Shown piece by piece: positions 24,237 through 35,640 of a stretch of DNA of 64,000 nt. Position numbers and translations under genes: made by a program. Source of the DNA: Bolinopsis microptera (taxonomy: Eukaryota > Ctenophora > Tentaculata > Lobata > Bolinopsidae); the NCBI RefSeq assembly GCF_026151205.1, contig NC_087080.1:505812-569811 (forward strand), in the 5' to 3' direction. Below the pieces are notes generated by a model. It was not told the origin of the DNA, did not search any database, and worked only from the letters and a program-made list of their open reading frames with translations. The stretch's first letter is position 1. The number at the start of each line of letters is the position of its first letter.

Positions 24237-25050
24237 ACTAGTAGCGTTATAAGTGAATATTAGATAATCTATCTGATCCCCAGGCACATCAACTTTTCTG
24301 CTCTTTCCGCGTTATTTCAAAGTTCAAACACAAGGAAATATTTTAGATCTAAAATACAACTTCACTGCAGTTGGATTTTTACTGATCAGTGACTACGACA
24401 CACTTGTGCGTGATCAATGGAACACTTTTCGTTTAGCGCACTATCAAATTAGCGTTGATATAGTGGTAACACTACCATATAAGGTAGTGTTACTATGGTT
24501 ACACATGTTGTGCTATGTGATATGTGAGCTGTAGTCTCGCTGCCTTGCTCGTGTTCAAATTTTAGTTCCACGTGTTGTTACTATGGTTATAGGGATGGGA
24601 GAGTGTTGTTACTACTACGTTGCAGACTGCATTTGGATTGATCTAGATTCTAGGCAGGGGCCACCTTGGGCACGTTTGTTTTGGCTTGTAAAGAATAGTT
24701 AGTAGTCGCATATTATGTGGCCTGAATAGCAGTAGTGGTAGTAGTACTGCAGTGCAGCCTAAATAACAGTAGTGCCTGCAATTATCAAACTTTGTAAGTA
24801 TTAAAACTGATACACTCGGCACCAATTAGAACTATTTCTAGTACGTAGGCAATGTTATATAAACTTAATATATTTTTGGTTTATTCAGTTCTGCAGATAA
24901 ATGGTGGGTCTCTTTAATGGTAGTTACCATGGTAACAGGGAGGAGAAGTAATATTATAGTTTATATAATAGTAGTATAATTCACATTAATTACTTTTCTG
25001 TCGTCAGGTCTGTGACCACACTTGTGGTACTCAATATAAAGCCCTGCGTC
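24237..25050. other. Unique spacer with single X-box
   Basis: GTTACCATGGTAAC lies at about 24923 as a perfect 14-bp palindrome. No exon or gene is recognised. Confidence 0.5.
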
Positions 25051-25225
25051 ACTCTAGTAACTATGCTACGTAACCATAGTAACCCTAGTAAATATGGTAC
25101 GTAACCCTAGTTACAGTTACTATGGTACGTGACCATAGTTATCCTAGTAACTATGGTACGTGACCCTAGTGACCCTAGTGACCCTAGTGACCCTAGTGAC
25201 CCTAGTGACCCTAGTAACTGTGGTA
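25051..25225. repeat. Mixed short repeats with a (GACCCTAGT)n core
   Basis: A CTAGTAACTATGGTACGTAA-type repeat leads into about five copies of the 9-mer GACCCTAGT at about 25162-25212. Confidence 0.85.
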
Positions 25226-25547
25226 CGTAACCCAAGTTGTAACTGGTGTATAGTAAAACGTTAGTTTTTGTAAAATTGCCGAAACCCCTGCCTTGCAACG
25301 AAGCGTTAAGATTGGTAATAATACTACTAGTATATAATATATACTAGTATACTACTCTACTAGTATTGGTACGACTTCTGCAAATTTAATGGAATAAGGT
25401 TGTTAAAAAGTTTTAAATCTATTACACTGTTAAAATATGTAGTAGTTACTACCGCATTTATCTAGTGTAATACTACTGGTAATGTAAACTATGTCATCTG
25501 TGTTGAAGTATAATTTTACGTCCTATGTTTTCTCTCCACAGTAACTA
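25226..25547. other. AT-rich spacer with CTAGTA palindromes
   Basis: ACTACTAGTATATAATATA and its near complement overlap at about 25323-25360. No gene. Confidence 0.5.
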
Positions 25548-25680
25548 ATTATTAGTACGGGGGGGGGGGGGGGTTAATTATTAGTACGGGGGGGGGGGGG
25601 GGGGGGTTAATTATTAGTACGGGGGGGGGGGGGGGGGTGATTATTAGTACGGGGGGGGGGGGGGGGGGTAATTATTAGTA
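25548..25680. repeat. Four poly-G tracts alternating with TTAATTATTAGTAC
   Basis: G runs of 15, 19, 17 and 18 bp (25559-25573, 25588-25606, 25621-25637, 25651-25668) are each followed by TTAATTATTAGTAC or a close variant. The whole G-tract-plus-linker is the tandem unit. It is likely to form G-quadruplex on the + strand. Confidence 0.95.
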
Positions 25681-25787
25681 CAGCTCTGATAGAACCTACT
25701 CTGGTTTAGTTGTTTTGTTTTTTCCTTTTCACTTAACTAGGATCGGGGTGTAACAGTTGTCTTGACAATGTACTGTAACTATGTGCC

Positions 25788-26229
25788 TGTCAGGGAGCCC
25801 TAAACATTCCTTGTCAGGGTGCCCTAAACATTCCTTTTATATTTTCTTAAATGTGTGACGGAATTAACCTGGGGGCGCCATTTATCGAACAAGTTTGTCG
25901 AATATGTAGGTTATTGTCATTCTAATATGTACCCATCCTATCAACTGCAAACACGTCGGCAAGGGGTCCATATTTACTCCGTCACATGTTTCTAGTGTGA
26001 CAATGTAAACATTTCCGTGCCGGCCGTATTTAGGCGATATATATATAACAATATATATTATCACCTGATTAAGATATCGTTATGTGACAAAGTTTGCCTA
26101 GAGGATGAAACGATTATCCTACCAACAAGGGTTTATACAATTTCATAGTGTGACAAAGTCAACTACACCGTGCCTTTTAATAGGGTTACTGATATTTACC
26201 AATACCTTAAACTTCCAATGAACACGTCC
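25788..26229 (-). mobile_element. Truncated second copy of the TIR transposon
   Basis: Reverse complement of about 8079-8500. It shares the terminal GTTCAT...GTCCAT end, the ACGGCCGGCAC-type block, the TTGTCACA motifs, the TATTTACTCCGTCAC block and the internal GCCCTAAACATTC. The other half is missing. Flanks differ from the first copy and have no 29-bp array, which confirms the element end near GTCCAT (26229). It is more diverged than the full-length copy. Confidence 0.85.
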
Positions 26230-26499
26230 ATGCATTGAATAGTGCATAAAATGTATTTATAAAATGTAAAGCTGAATCTAATACATTATACTGTAAATAC
26301 CCTACACATTGTGTATCTAGTGTTATTTTTATATCAACGTATACGACGCATTACCATGGTTACCATAGTTACCACAGTTGTCATGGTTTCACGGTCCCAA
26401 CTTCTCATAAGATTCTAATAAGTAACAACTCATGCGCACTGACGTTACTTTGTCGCTGTGTCAAACATTAGTTACTTAGTTACTTGGTATAGTATATAT
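26230..26499. other. Spacer with an X-box-like cluster
   Basis: TTACCATGGTTACCATAGTT at about 26352. No gene. Confidence 0.5.
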
Positions 26500-27021
26500 G
26501 TATATATAACTTTATAACTTTATAACTTTATAACTTTATAACTTTATAACTTTATAACTTTATAACTTTATAACTTTATAACTTTATAACTTTATAACTT
26601 TATAACTTTATAACTTTATAACTTTATAACTTTATAACTTTATAACTTTATAACTTTATAACTTTATAACTTTATAACTTTATAACTTTATAACTTTATA
26701 ACTTTATAACTTTATAACTTTATAACTTTATAACTTTATAACTTTATAACTTTATAACTTTATAACTTTATAACTTTATAACTTTATAACTTTATAACTT
26801 TATAACTTTATAACTTTATAACTTTATAACTTTATAACTTTATAACTTTATAACTTTATAACTTTATAACTTTATAACTTTATAACTTTATAACTTCATA
26901 ACTTCATAACTTCATAACTTTATAACTTTATAACTTTATAACTTTACAACTTTATAACTTTATAACTTTATAACTTTATAACTTTATAACTTCATAACTT
27001 TATAACTTTATAACTTTATAA
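26500..27021. repeat. 8-bp repeat (TATAACTT)n, about 64 copies
   Basis: Almost uninterrupted, with a few CATAACTT or TACAACTT variants near the right end. Confidence 0.98.
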
Positions 27022-27302
27022 CTGCTGGGTTATGTTGGGTACTGCATATTCTGTTTGTCACTGTATTCTAGTTACCATAGCAACACGTCGGGTACTGCAT
27101 ATTCTGTTTTATGTAGTTTGTTATCTGGATTTGTAACACAACTGCTTGAGGATTGTGTCACTAAGCCCATGAAGCCACTACTCTGTAACTATGTGAACAG
27201 TTGTCATGACAACGTACCAACTCTTTGTGCACTATGTTGCTAGTAATACATATAGCGCCGTCAAGAGGAATTCAAGTGCGAAAAACCAATAAGAGATCAT
27301 CT

Positions 27303-27946
27303 AACCTCGGAGCGTGCTAACCTCGGAGCGTGCTAACCTCGGAGCGTGCTAACCTCGGAGCGTGCTAACCTCGGAGCGTGCTAACCTCGCAGCGTGCTAA
27401 CCTCGCAGCGTGCTAACCTCGCAGCGTGCTAACCTCGCAGCGTGCTAACCTCGCAGCGTGCTAACCTCGCAGCGTGCTAACCTCGGAGCGTGCTAACCTC
27501 GGAGCGTGCTAACCTCGCAGCGTGCTAACCTCGCAGCGTGCTAACCTCGCAGCGTGCTAACCTCGCAGCGTGCTAACCTCGCAGCGTGCTAACCTCGCAG
27601 CGTGCTAACCTCGCAGCGTGCTAATCTCGCAGCGTGCTAACCTCGGAGCGTGCTAACCTCGGAGCGTGCTAACCTCGCAGCGTGCTAACCTCGCAGCGTG
27701 CTAACCTCGCAGCGTGCTAACCTCGCAGCGTGCTAACCTCGCAGCGTGCTAACCTCGCAGCGTGCTAACCTCGCAGCGTGCTAACCTCGCAGCGTGCTAA
27801 CCTCGCAGCGTGCTAACCTCGCAGCGTGCTAACCTCGCAGCGTGCTAACCTCGCAGCCTGCTAACCTCGCAGCCTGCTAACCTCGCAGCCTGCTAACCTC
27901 GCAGCGTGCTAACCTCGCAGCGTGCTAACCTTGCAGCGTGCTAATC
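27303..27946. repeat. 16-bp repeat (CTAACCTCGCAGCGTG)n, about 40 copies
   Basis: Two main variants, CGGAGCG and CGCAGCG, are arranged in blocks, and a CAGCCTG variant occurs near the right end. Confidence 0.98.
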
Positions 27947-28249
27947 TTATAACAGTATGTGATGTCAGTTATGTGTGGGTTATGACGTGCAACACTAACC
28001 CCACTAACCTCTGTTACCATAGCAACACTAACCTGTGGCGCACGTTTGTAAAGACTAATGATTGGCTCCCTTGTAACAACATACAGCCTATAATACTGTA
28101 TAGGTATCTTAATAACTTACTGTAAGGTTAATAGAGACACACTCCGTCTTTTGTTACATTGCTTATAAAACTTTAATTTGTTACTATTTGGTACATTTTG
28201 TGTTATTTAAACGGTTCATATTTCGCTCCTTAACGCGTCGTCATAGTTA

Positions 28250-28790
28250 CGTATTTCTATGGAAACGTGTTACTATGGTAACATGATGCTATAGCTCTAT
28301 ATTCTATAATAATGTGTTGCTACAGTAACGTACTGCTACGGTAACTTATTGCTATAGTAGCTCGTTGCTACACTTATGTATTGCTATAGTAACTTGTTGC
28401 TATGGTAATGTGTTGCTATGTTAACGTGTTGCTATGGTAACGTATTGCTATGGTAACGTGTTGCTACAGTAACATATTCCTACAGTAACTTGTTTCTCAA
28501 ATAACATGTTCCTACAGTAACGTGTTGCTATGGTAACGTGTTGCTATGGTAACGTGTTGCTATGGTAACATGTTGCTACAGTAACATATTCCTACAGTAA
28601 CGTGTTCCTTTAATAACGTGTTCCTACAGTAACGTGTTGCTATAACAGTAACGTGTTGCTATGGTAAAGTGTTGCTACGGTAAATTGTTGCTACAGTAAC
28701 ATATTCCTACAGTAACGTGTTGCTATAGTAACGTGTTGCTATGGTAACGTGTTCCTACAGTAACTTGTTGCTATGGTAACGTGTTCCTAC
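28250..28790. repeat. 16-bp X-box array (GTGTTGCTATGGTAAC)n, left part
   Basis: About 30 units with variants TTCCTACAGTAAC and TTGCTACAGTAAC. The palindrome GTTGCTATGGTAAC is the commonest form. The array resumes after the 28791-29464 insertion. Confidence 0.93.
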
Positions 28791-29464
28791 AGGGACCGGG
28801 ATTCTAGGGCATGAGACTCTACGGCGGCAAATATTATTTTCCTATTTTCGATCAAAATAGATCTAATTTCATTTTTAATTAGGATGTCCCAACTCTTAGA
28901 CACTCGCTATCAGTATTGTTTACATTTGAAAGTTTATATGATATTTATGACCCGGTTATATCTATAGTACAGTATCGTTTTGATATAAGTTTAATCCGCT
29001 ATGTGTTCAGTCAGTGTTACATTTCATTGGCTGTATCTTAGGTTAAGATAAATATTTTGTTATGTGATAAAAACTGACTTTCAAAGAGCACTCCCTGTGA
29101 CGGTCTGTGACCACGGGCATCCTAATTCTCTAATTTAATATGGAATTAGATCTACAGGGTGTACCGTAGAAAGTGTGACTATTTTGAACAAAAATAAAAT
29201 TTTTTATGAAGGAGCAGTTGCTAAAAACTCTTCATCGCATTATGTCAATATGTATCGAATTCGTGTATACCAAGTATCAAGTCTCAGTTATTTCTTGATT
29301 TTTTTCAACTCTTCGTTTCGTAATGGTGCTACCTATAGAGCTGAATATTTTGGTCGAAAATAATATTTGCCACCGTAGAGTCCTGTTTTTTCACACCCCC
29401 ACGCCGTAGAGTCCCAGTTTGTACGACACCGCCGTAGAGTCTTACGCCATAGAGTCCGGACCCC
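28791..29464. mobile_element. 0.7-kb MITE-like element with complex inverted termini
   Basis: The left end has GACTCTACGGCGGCAAATAT followed by TATTTTC. The right end, read on the complement, has GACTCTACGGTGGCAAATAT then TATTTTCG. The right end carries four spaced GACTCTACGGCG-type repeats and the left end fewer. The outermost bases are related (GGGACCGG / GGGGTCCGG). The flanking X-box array continues on both sides. There is no coding frame. The inside is AT-rich and holds one copy of TTTATGAAGGAGCA (about 29204). Confidence 0.75.
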
Positions 29465-29548
29465 ATTCCTGCAGTAACGTGTTGCTATGGTAACGTGTTC
29501 CTACAGTAACTTGTTGCTACATCCGTGTTGCTATGGTAACGTGTTGCT
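29465..29548. repeat. 16-bp X-box array, right remnant
   Basis: Four or five units (GTGTTGCTATGGTAAC, TTCCTACAGTAAC) continue the 28250-28790 array. Confidence 0.85.
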
Positions 29549-29685
29549 AATATGTCTGATAACTAATATTTATCTCAGTTAGGGGTCACTGTTTGTATTA
29601 GCAATATCTAATGAAATACTGTTTGTATTTCATTAGTCCACCTAATCACTGTAGAGCGTGCTGTATTGTGTATTATTCTTCTGTT

Positions 29686-30124
29686 ACCATGTTGCCAGGT
29701 ATGTGACCATGTTACCATGTATGTGACCAGGTTACCATGTATGTGACCAGGTTGCCATGTATGTGACCATGTTGCCAGGTATGTGACCAGATTGCCATGT
29801 ATGTGACCAGGTTGCCAGGTATGTGACCAGGTTTCCAGGTTTGTGACCATGTTGCTAGGTATGTGACCAGGTTGCCAGGTATGGGACCAGGTTGCCAGGT
29901 ATGTGACCAGGTTGCCAGGTATGTGACCAGGTTGCCAGGTATGTGACCAGGTTTCCAGGTTTCCAGGTTTGTGACCATGTTGCTAGGTATGGGACCAGGT
30001 TGCCAGGTATGTGACCAGGTTTCCAGGTTTCCAGGTTTGTGACCATGTTGCTAGGTATGTGACCAGGTTGCCAGGTATGGGACCAGGTTGCCAGGTATGT
30101 GACCAGATTGCCAGGTATGTGACT
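29686..30124. repeat. 20-bp repeat (GTATGTGACCAGGTTGCCAG)n, about 21 copies
   Basis: Variants ACCATGTTGCTAG and GGTTTCCAGGTTTCC recur in a pattern that suggests a longer block of about 6 units was duplicated. Minus-strand frames (GNLVTYLATWSH) are repeat by-products. Confidence 0.95.
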
Positions 30125-30235
30125 TATATTTGCGTACGGACAGTGTAATATGTTTCTGCTTGTAAATTACCGTTAATTTATACACTGGTAATTGTTTAAT
30201 TAGCAGGTCAGTGTTCAATCGTTAGCACCGTGACT

Positions 30236-30918
30236 AGTGTTGTGCAGTTACCATAGCAACTAGTATTGTGCAGTTACCATAGCAACAAGTATTGTGCAGT
30301 TACCATAGCAACAAGCAGTGTGCAGTTACCATAGCAACAAGCACTGCGCAGTTACCATAGCAACAAGCATTGTGCAGTTACCATAGCAACAAGCATTGTG
30401 CAGTTACCATAGCAACAAGCATCGTGCAGTTACCATAGCAACAAGCATTGTGCAGTTACCATAGCAACAAGCATTGTGCAGTTACCATAGCAACAAGCAT
30501 TGTGCAGTTACCATAGCAACAAGCATCGTGCAGTTACCATAGCAACAAGCATTGTGCAGTTACCATCTAGCATTGTGCAGTTACCATAGCAGCAAGCATT
30601 GTGCAGTTACCATAGCAACAAGCATTGTGCAGTTCCCATAGCAACAAGCTTTGTGCAGTTACCATAGCAACTAGCATTGTGCAGTTACCATAGCAGCAAG
30701 CATTGTGCAGTTACCATGGCAACAAGCATTGTGCAGTTACCATGGTAACAAGCATTGTGCATTTACCATGGCAACAAGCATTGTGCAGTTACCATGGTAA
30801 CAAGCATTGTGCATTTACCATAGCAACAAGCTTTGTGCAGTTACCATAGCAACTAGCATTGTACATTTACCATAGCAACAAGCATTGTGCAGTTACCATA
30901 GCAACAAGCTTTGTGCAG
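30236..30918. repeat. 26-bp X-box minisatellite, about 26 copies
   Basis: Units contain GTTACCATAGCAACAAGCAT then TGTGCA. The X-box GTTACCATAGCAAC is retained in nearly every copy. Confidence 0.96.
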
Positions 30919-31720
30919 GTGTTCTACTTTATGTTTTGATAAACTTTTGTCTTATTGTGTCAAGTAGAGAAATTACAGCGGAGGTTTATTTGCGTGTTTT
31001 AAATACCAGTAACCCTAACAACACTGCTACTAATAATATGATAATAAGTTACAATTGCTTGGAGAATGAGTTGCAATTACTTGGCGTACAATTAACCGTA
31101 ACGTTTAATTCCAGTATAATTGCTGTTTAATTACTGTATTGTGCCGCAATTGATCTGCGAGAGATGTACACTTTACTTGCTTGTTCAGCTCTCTTCTTTG
31201 TATTTGTCTTATATTATAGCTCATATTGTATTATATCTCATATTGTGTGATTTGTGCGCCCCCTGGTTAAATTCACTGAGTTATTACATATTATATTATT
31301 TATGAAGGAGCAAGGTAGGTGTATTACATATTCTAATACTTGCTCCTTCACAAAGCATGACATTGGCATTGTGTCATTTTCTAGTGTATTATAAATTTGA
31401 TATGTCTTGGATTGTATAACGACAAATTAGTAGTGTTTGGTAATAAACAAAGTTATTAAGTTATTAGAGGAAGATTGGTGGGTTTAGTTGGTGTAGAACA
31501 CGCAGTGTCACTGTTAAACTCACAATGGGGCACGTGCCACTCTTAAAATTCTAATTATAAAGCACAGAATAAATTATCATTAGTATAGAGAACAGAGCAA
31601 TCTGAATACTGATAAGGCCAGCCCTGTAAATCATATAATCAGTATTGGGAGAATTAGTAGTAGTAATTCCCTCTCTGCACCCCTCTCTGCTCCCCTCCCT
31701 CCCTCCCTGCTTCCTTCCTG
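30919..31720. other. Spacer with a short foldback element
   Basis: A perfect 12-bp inverted repeat TGAAGGAGCAAG (31303-31314) / CTTGCTCCTTCA (31339-31350) flanks a 24-bp loop. It is built from the dispersed TGAAGGAGCA motif. Two short open frames here (30885-31130, 31120-31305) match nothing I recognise. Confidence 0.55.
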
Positions 31721-32992
31721 TGAGGTGAGTGTAGGTTTTGTAGGAAGTGAGGTGAGTGTAGGTTTTGTAGGAAGTGAGGTGAGTGTAGGTTTTGTAGTTA
31801 GTGAGGTGAGTGTAGGTTTTGTAGGAAGTGAGGTGAGTGTAGGTTTTGTAGTTAGTGAGGTGAGTGTAGGTTTTGTAGGAAGTGAGGTGAGTGTAGGTTT
31901 TGTAGGAAGTGAGGTGAGTGTAGGTTTTGTAGGAAGTGAGGTGAGTGTAGGTTTTGTAGGAAGTGAGGTGAGTGTAGGTTTTGTAGTTAGTGAGGTGAGT
32001 GCAGGTTTTGTAGTTAGTGAGGTGAGTGTAGGTTTTGTAGTTAGTGAGGTGAGTGTAGGTTTTGTAGGAAGTGAGGTGAGTGTAGGTTTTGTAGTTAGTG
32101 AGGTGAGTGTAGGTTTTGTAGGAAGTGAGGTGAGTGTAGGTTTTGTAGGAAGTGAGGTGAGTGTAGGTTTTGTAGTTAGTGAGGTGAGTGTAGGTTTTGT
32201 AGGAAGTGAGGTGAGTGTAGGTTTTGTAGTTAGTGAGGTGAGTGTAGGTTTTGTAGGAAGTGAGGTGAGTGTAGGCTTTGTAGGAAGTGAGGTGAGTGCA
32301 GGTTTTGTAGTTAGTGAGGTGAGTGTAGGTTTTGTAGGAAGTGAGGTGAGTGTAGGTTTTGTAGGAAGTGAGGTGAGTGTAGGTTTTGTAGGAAGTGAGG
32401 TGAGTGTAGGTTTTGTAGTAAGTGAGGTGAGTGTAGGTTTTGTAGTTAGTGAGGTGAGTGTAGGTTTTGTAGTTAGTGAGGTGAGTGTAGGTTTTGTAGG
32501 AAGTGAGGTGAGTGTAGGTTTTGTAGTTAGTGAGGTGAGTGTAGGTTTTGTAGGAAGTGAGGTGAGTGTAGGTTTTGTAGGAAGTGAGGTGAGTGTAGGT
32601 TTTGTAGGAAGTGAGGTGAGTGTAGGTTTTGTAGTTAGTGAGGTGAGTGTAGGTTTTGTAGGAAGTGAGGTGAGTGTAGGTTTTGTAGGAAGTGAGGTGA
32701 GTGTAGGTTTTGTAGGAAGTGAGGTGAGTGTAGGTTTTGTAGGAAGTGAGGTGAGTGTAGGTTTTGTAGGAAGTGAGGTGAGTGCAGGTTTTGTAGTTAG
32801 TGAGGTGAGTGTAGGTTTTGTAGGAAGTGAGGTGAGTGTAGGTTTTGAAGTTAGTGAGGTGAGTGTAGGTTTTGTAGGAAGTGAGGTGAGTGCAGGTTTT
32901 GTAGGAAGTGAGGTGAGTGTAGGTTTTGTAGGAAGTGAGGTGAGTGTAGGTTTTGTAGTTAGTGAAGTGAGTTCAGGTTTTGTAGGAAGAAG
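31720..32992. repeat. 27-bp minisatellite, about 47 copies
   Basis: Units contain GTGAGGTGAGTGTAGGTTTT then GTAGGAA or GTAGTTA. Since the period is 9 codons, both strands stay open for about 1.3 kb (+ SVGFVGSEV repeat, - PTLTSLPTK repeat). Each unit contains GTGAGT, a strong donor-like hexamer. I do not consider either frame a gene without expression evidence. Confidence 0.97.
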
Positions 32993-33259
32993 GAAGAATG
33001 TACCTTTTGAAATTCTATACAGCACAAGTTCTGTATAGAATACAGTTCATGCGTCTGTTGTGGATGTGATGAGGGTTTGCTGCGTTAGTCGAGCAGTTAC
33101 CTCTCTGTTAATCGTACTGTGCGTTATAACCGTGAGTAAAGTCGAGCAGTTACCTCTTGTAACCGTGAGTAAAGACCGTTCAAACAACCGTTTAGTTGTC
33201 AGTATGAAATAGTCTCTGTAATGTTATATATTTGATACACGTGTGTGATACTGGTTGAA

Positions 33260-33291
<32 letters not shown>

Positions 33292-34014
33292 AACGATAAA
33301 GCAGTCATAGTCTTGGGTTGAATCTTAAAATAAACCTCGCGACGAAAGTTTTGATTTTACAGCAAGAAGAAGCTCCTTTTAAAAATAGTTTAGAAATTTT
33401 ATTTTAAGATTTGTTGCTTCTTCATAATAATTAACGTTAGATCACACGCTAAAATCATTAGCCCTTTCTGAGCTGGTTTAACACTACTCCTTCATAATAT
33501 TTAACACTGCAATAACTCAATTAAGATGAGAAAATAAGCTTAGAGCACAGCAGGATAGCCCGCGTAGTTAAGGTTATATGGTTTCTCCCTCGCCCGAATA
33601 GCACTTTATTGTTAATGTTGGGCACATTGTCGCTTTATTGTGGCTACTTTTCCTTCCGCTTAATGCTATTACTTGCAAAATGGAAAATGACTAAATCTAG
33701 TAGCGAAATAACATTATTATATTCGAGAATTCGCCCTATAGTAAGCTGTAAGTGTAAACGCTCCCTTGTTTCTCTGGTTTATCATAAACTGGCATAATTA
33801 GTTTAATTACCTGCTTTATGTTATAGTGTCACTACACTCTGCTTTATATTATAGTGTCGGTAGATTTAGTGGTTTTAGAGTTAGCCTGATCTAGTGTTCT
33901 TTTGTTTGAAATCTAACAGACTATTCTCCTAGACTAATAGCTTCCGTAATGTTAAATATTATGAAGGAGTATTCTTCTTTCAACCAAGTTCTCTTATCAT
34001 TTGTTAGAATCAGA
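32993..34014. other. Unique spacer with poly-G tract
   Basis: G31 at 33260-33290. Dispersed motif copies lie at about 33485 (CTCCTTCATAAT) and 33961 (ATGAAGGAGT). No gene is recognised. Confidence 0.5.
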
Positions 34015-34443
34015 GGCGTCTTTCAGCCACTTGGTCACTAATTTAGTGTTCACTCTTTCAGTCACTTGGTCACTAATTTAGTGTTCACTCTTTCAGTCAC
34101 TTGGTCACTAATTTAGTGTTCACTCTTTCAGTCACTTGGTCACTAGTTTAGTGTTCAATCTTTCAGCCACTTGGTCACTAGTTTAGTGTTCACTCTTTCA
34201 GTCACTTGGTCACTAATTTAGTGTTCAATCTTTCAGTCACTTGGTCACTAGTTTAGTGTTCACTCTTTCAGTCACTTGGTCACTAGTTTAGTGTTCACTC
34301 TTTCAGTCACTTGGTTACTAATTTAGTGTTCACTCTTTCAGTCACTTGGTCACTAATTTAGTGTTCACTCTTTCAGCTACTTGGTCACTAGTTTAGTGTT
34401 CACTCTTTCAGCCACTTGGTCACTAGTTTAGTGTTCACTCTGG
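34015..34443. repeat. 35-bp minisatellite, 12 copies
   Basis: Units contain CTCTTTCAGTCACTTGGTCA then CTAATTTAGTGTTCA. Confidence 0.96.
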
Positions 34444-35165
34444 TTATAGATAAAGGTCAATTTTACTTGTATTTCAGTAATTTCAGTAGTTTTACACCTA
34501 ATACTACTACTAATAGTTCTACTTTCATTGAAATTAACAGTTAATACTAGCTTGTTGATATGGTAACTGCACACTGCTTAATTAGGTAAGAACCTAGGTT
34601 AATTCAGTAAACAGTTTGTTTAAATGTCATTATGTCACTAGCTTTAGTGTCACAAGACGAACAATAATTCTTTAACTTTGTGAAAGTAAAACACTGTAAA
34701 TATGGTAAAATTACCTTTAATGGGGGGGGGGGGGGGGGGGGATTCCTTTAATAAAACGCTTTAAATATATTTAAAATTACGTTTAATAAAACACAGTAAA
34801 TATGGAAAAACTAACCTATTAAACACAGTAGATTTATTTAAAGTAACCTTTTATAAAATGCTGTGAATGTGGGTAAGGAAATAGTGCAGTAAAAGCCAGT
34901 AAATAGCTTGTTGCTATGGTAACTGCACACTGCTAAAAGCCAGTAAATAGCACTGCAGTAGTCGACAATCCTGGCTAGATCAACACCAAGGATAGTACTC
35001 CTTCATAAACATTACTGGTCCGGAGGATAGTGATATTGACGTATATTGGTGTTTAAATTTGTTTAATTCTCACTTTTAGTCTAGTTGATGGATAGTTACT
35101 CTAGTGTACTCCAGTGTAGCTGAGTCTGCACTAGTTTTATATACTCTGTCTTTACTGTTAGCTCT
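34444..35165. other. Unique spacer with poly-G tract
   Basis: G20 at 34722-34741. An X-box (GTTGCTATGGTAAC) lies at about 34911 and a CTCCTTCATAAA motif at about 34998. No gene. Confidence 0.5.
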
Positions 35166-35640
35166 CTTGCCGCATTTTATATACTGACACTCTGTTTTTA
35201 CATGCCACTATTTTACTCAGTTTTATATACTGACACTATGTTTTTACATTCTATTATTTTACTCAGTTTTATGTACTGGCACTCTGTTTTTACATGCCAC
35301 TATTTTACTCAGTTTTATATACTGGCACTCTGTTTTTACATGCCACTATTTTACTCAGTTTTATATACTGACACTCTGTTTTTACATGCCACTATTTTAC
35401 TCAGTTTTATATACTGGCACTCTGTTTTTACATGCCACTATTTTACTCAGTTTTATATACTGACACTCTGTTTTTACATGCCACTATTTTACTCAGTTTT
35501 ATATACGGACACTCTGTTTTTACATGCCACTATTTTACTCAGTTTTATATACTGACACTCTGTTTTTACATGCCACTATTTTACTCAGTTTTATATACTG
35601 GCACTCTGTTTTTACATGCCACTATTTTACTCAGTTTTAT
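35166..35640. repeat. 46-bp satellite, left part
   Basis: About ten units contain TTTTATATACTGACACTCTG then TTTTTACATGCCACTATTTTACTCAG in two halves. It is interrupted by a LINE and resumes at about 37950. Confidence 0.97.

Noticed and set aside
30885-31305. Two 60-80-residue frames next to the X-box array
   Set aside because: AT-rich, no motifs, one starts inside the repeat.
31631-33038. Long overlapping frames on both strands over the 27-bp array
   Set aside because: Both strands are open in the same place, which is expected for a 9-codon tandem unit and argues against selection on either.
35432-35640. Native N-terminus of the second LINE protein
   Set aside because: This part is the 46-bp satellite read in frame. 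The retroelement sequence starts at about 35640.
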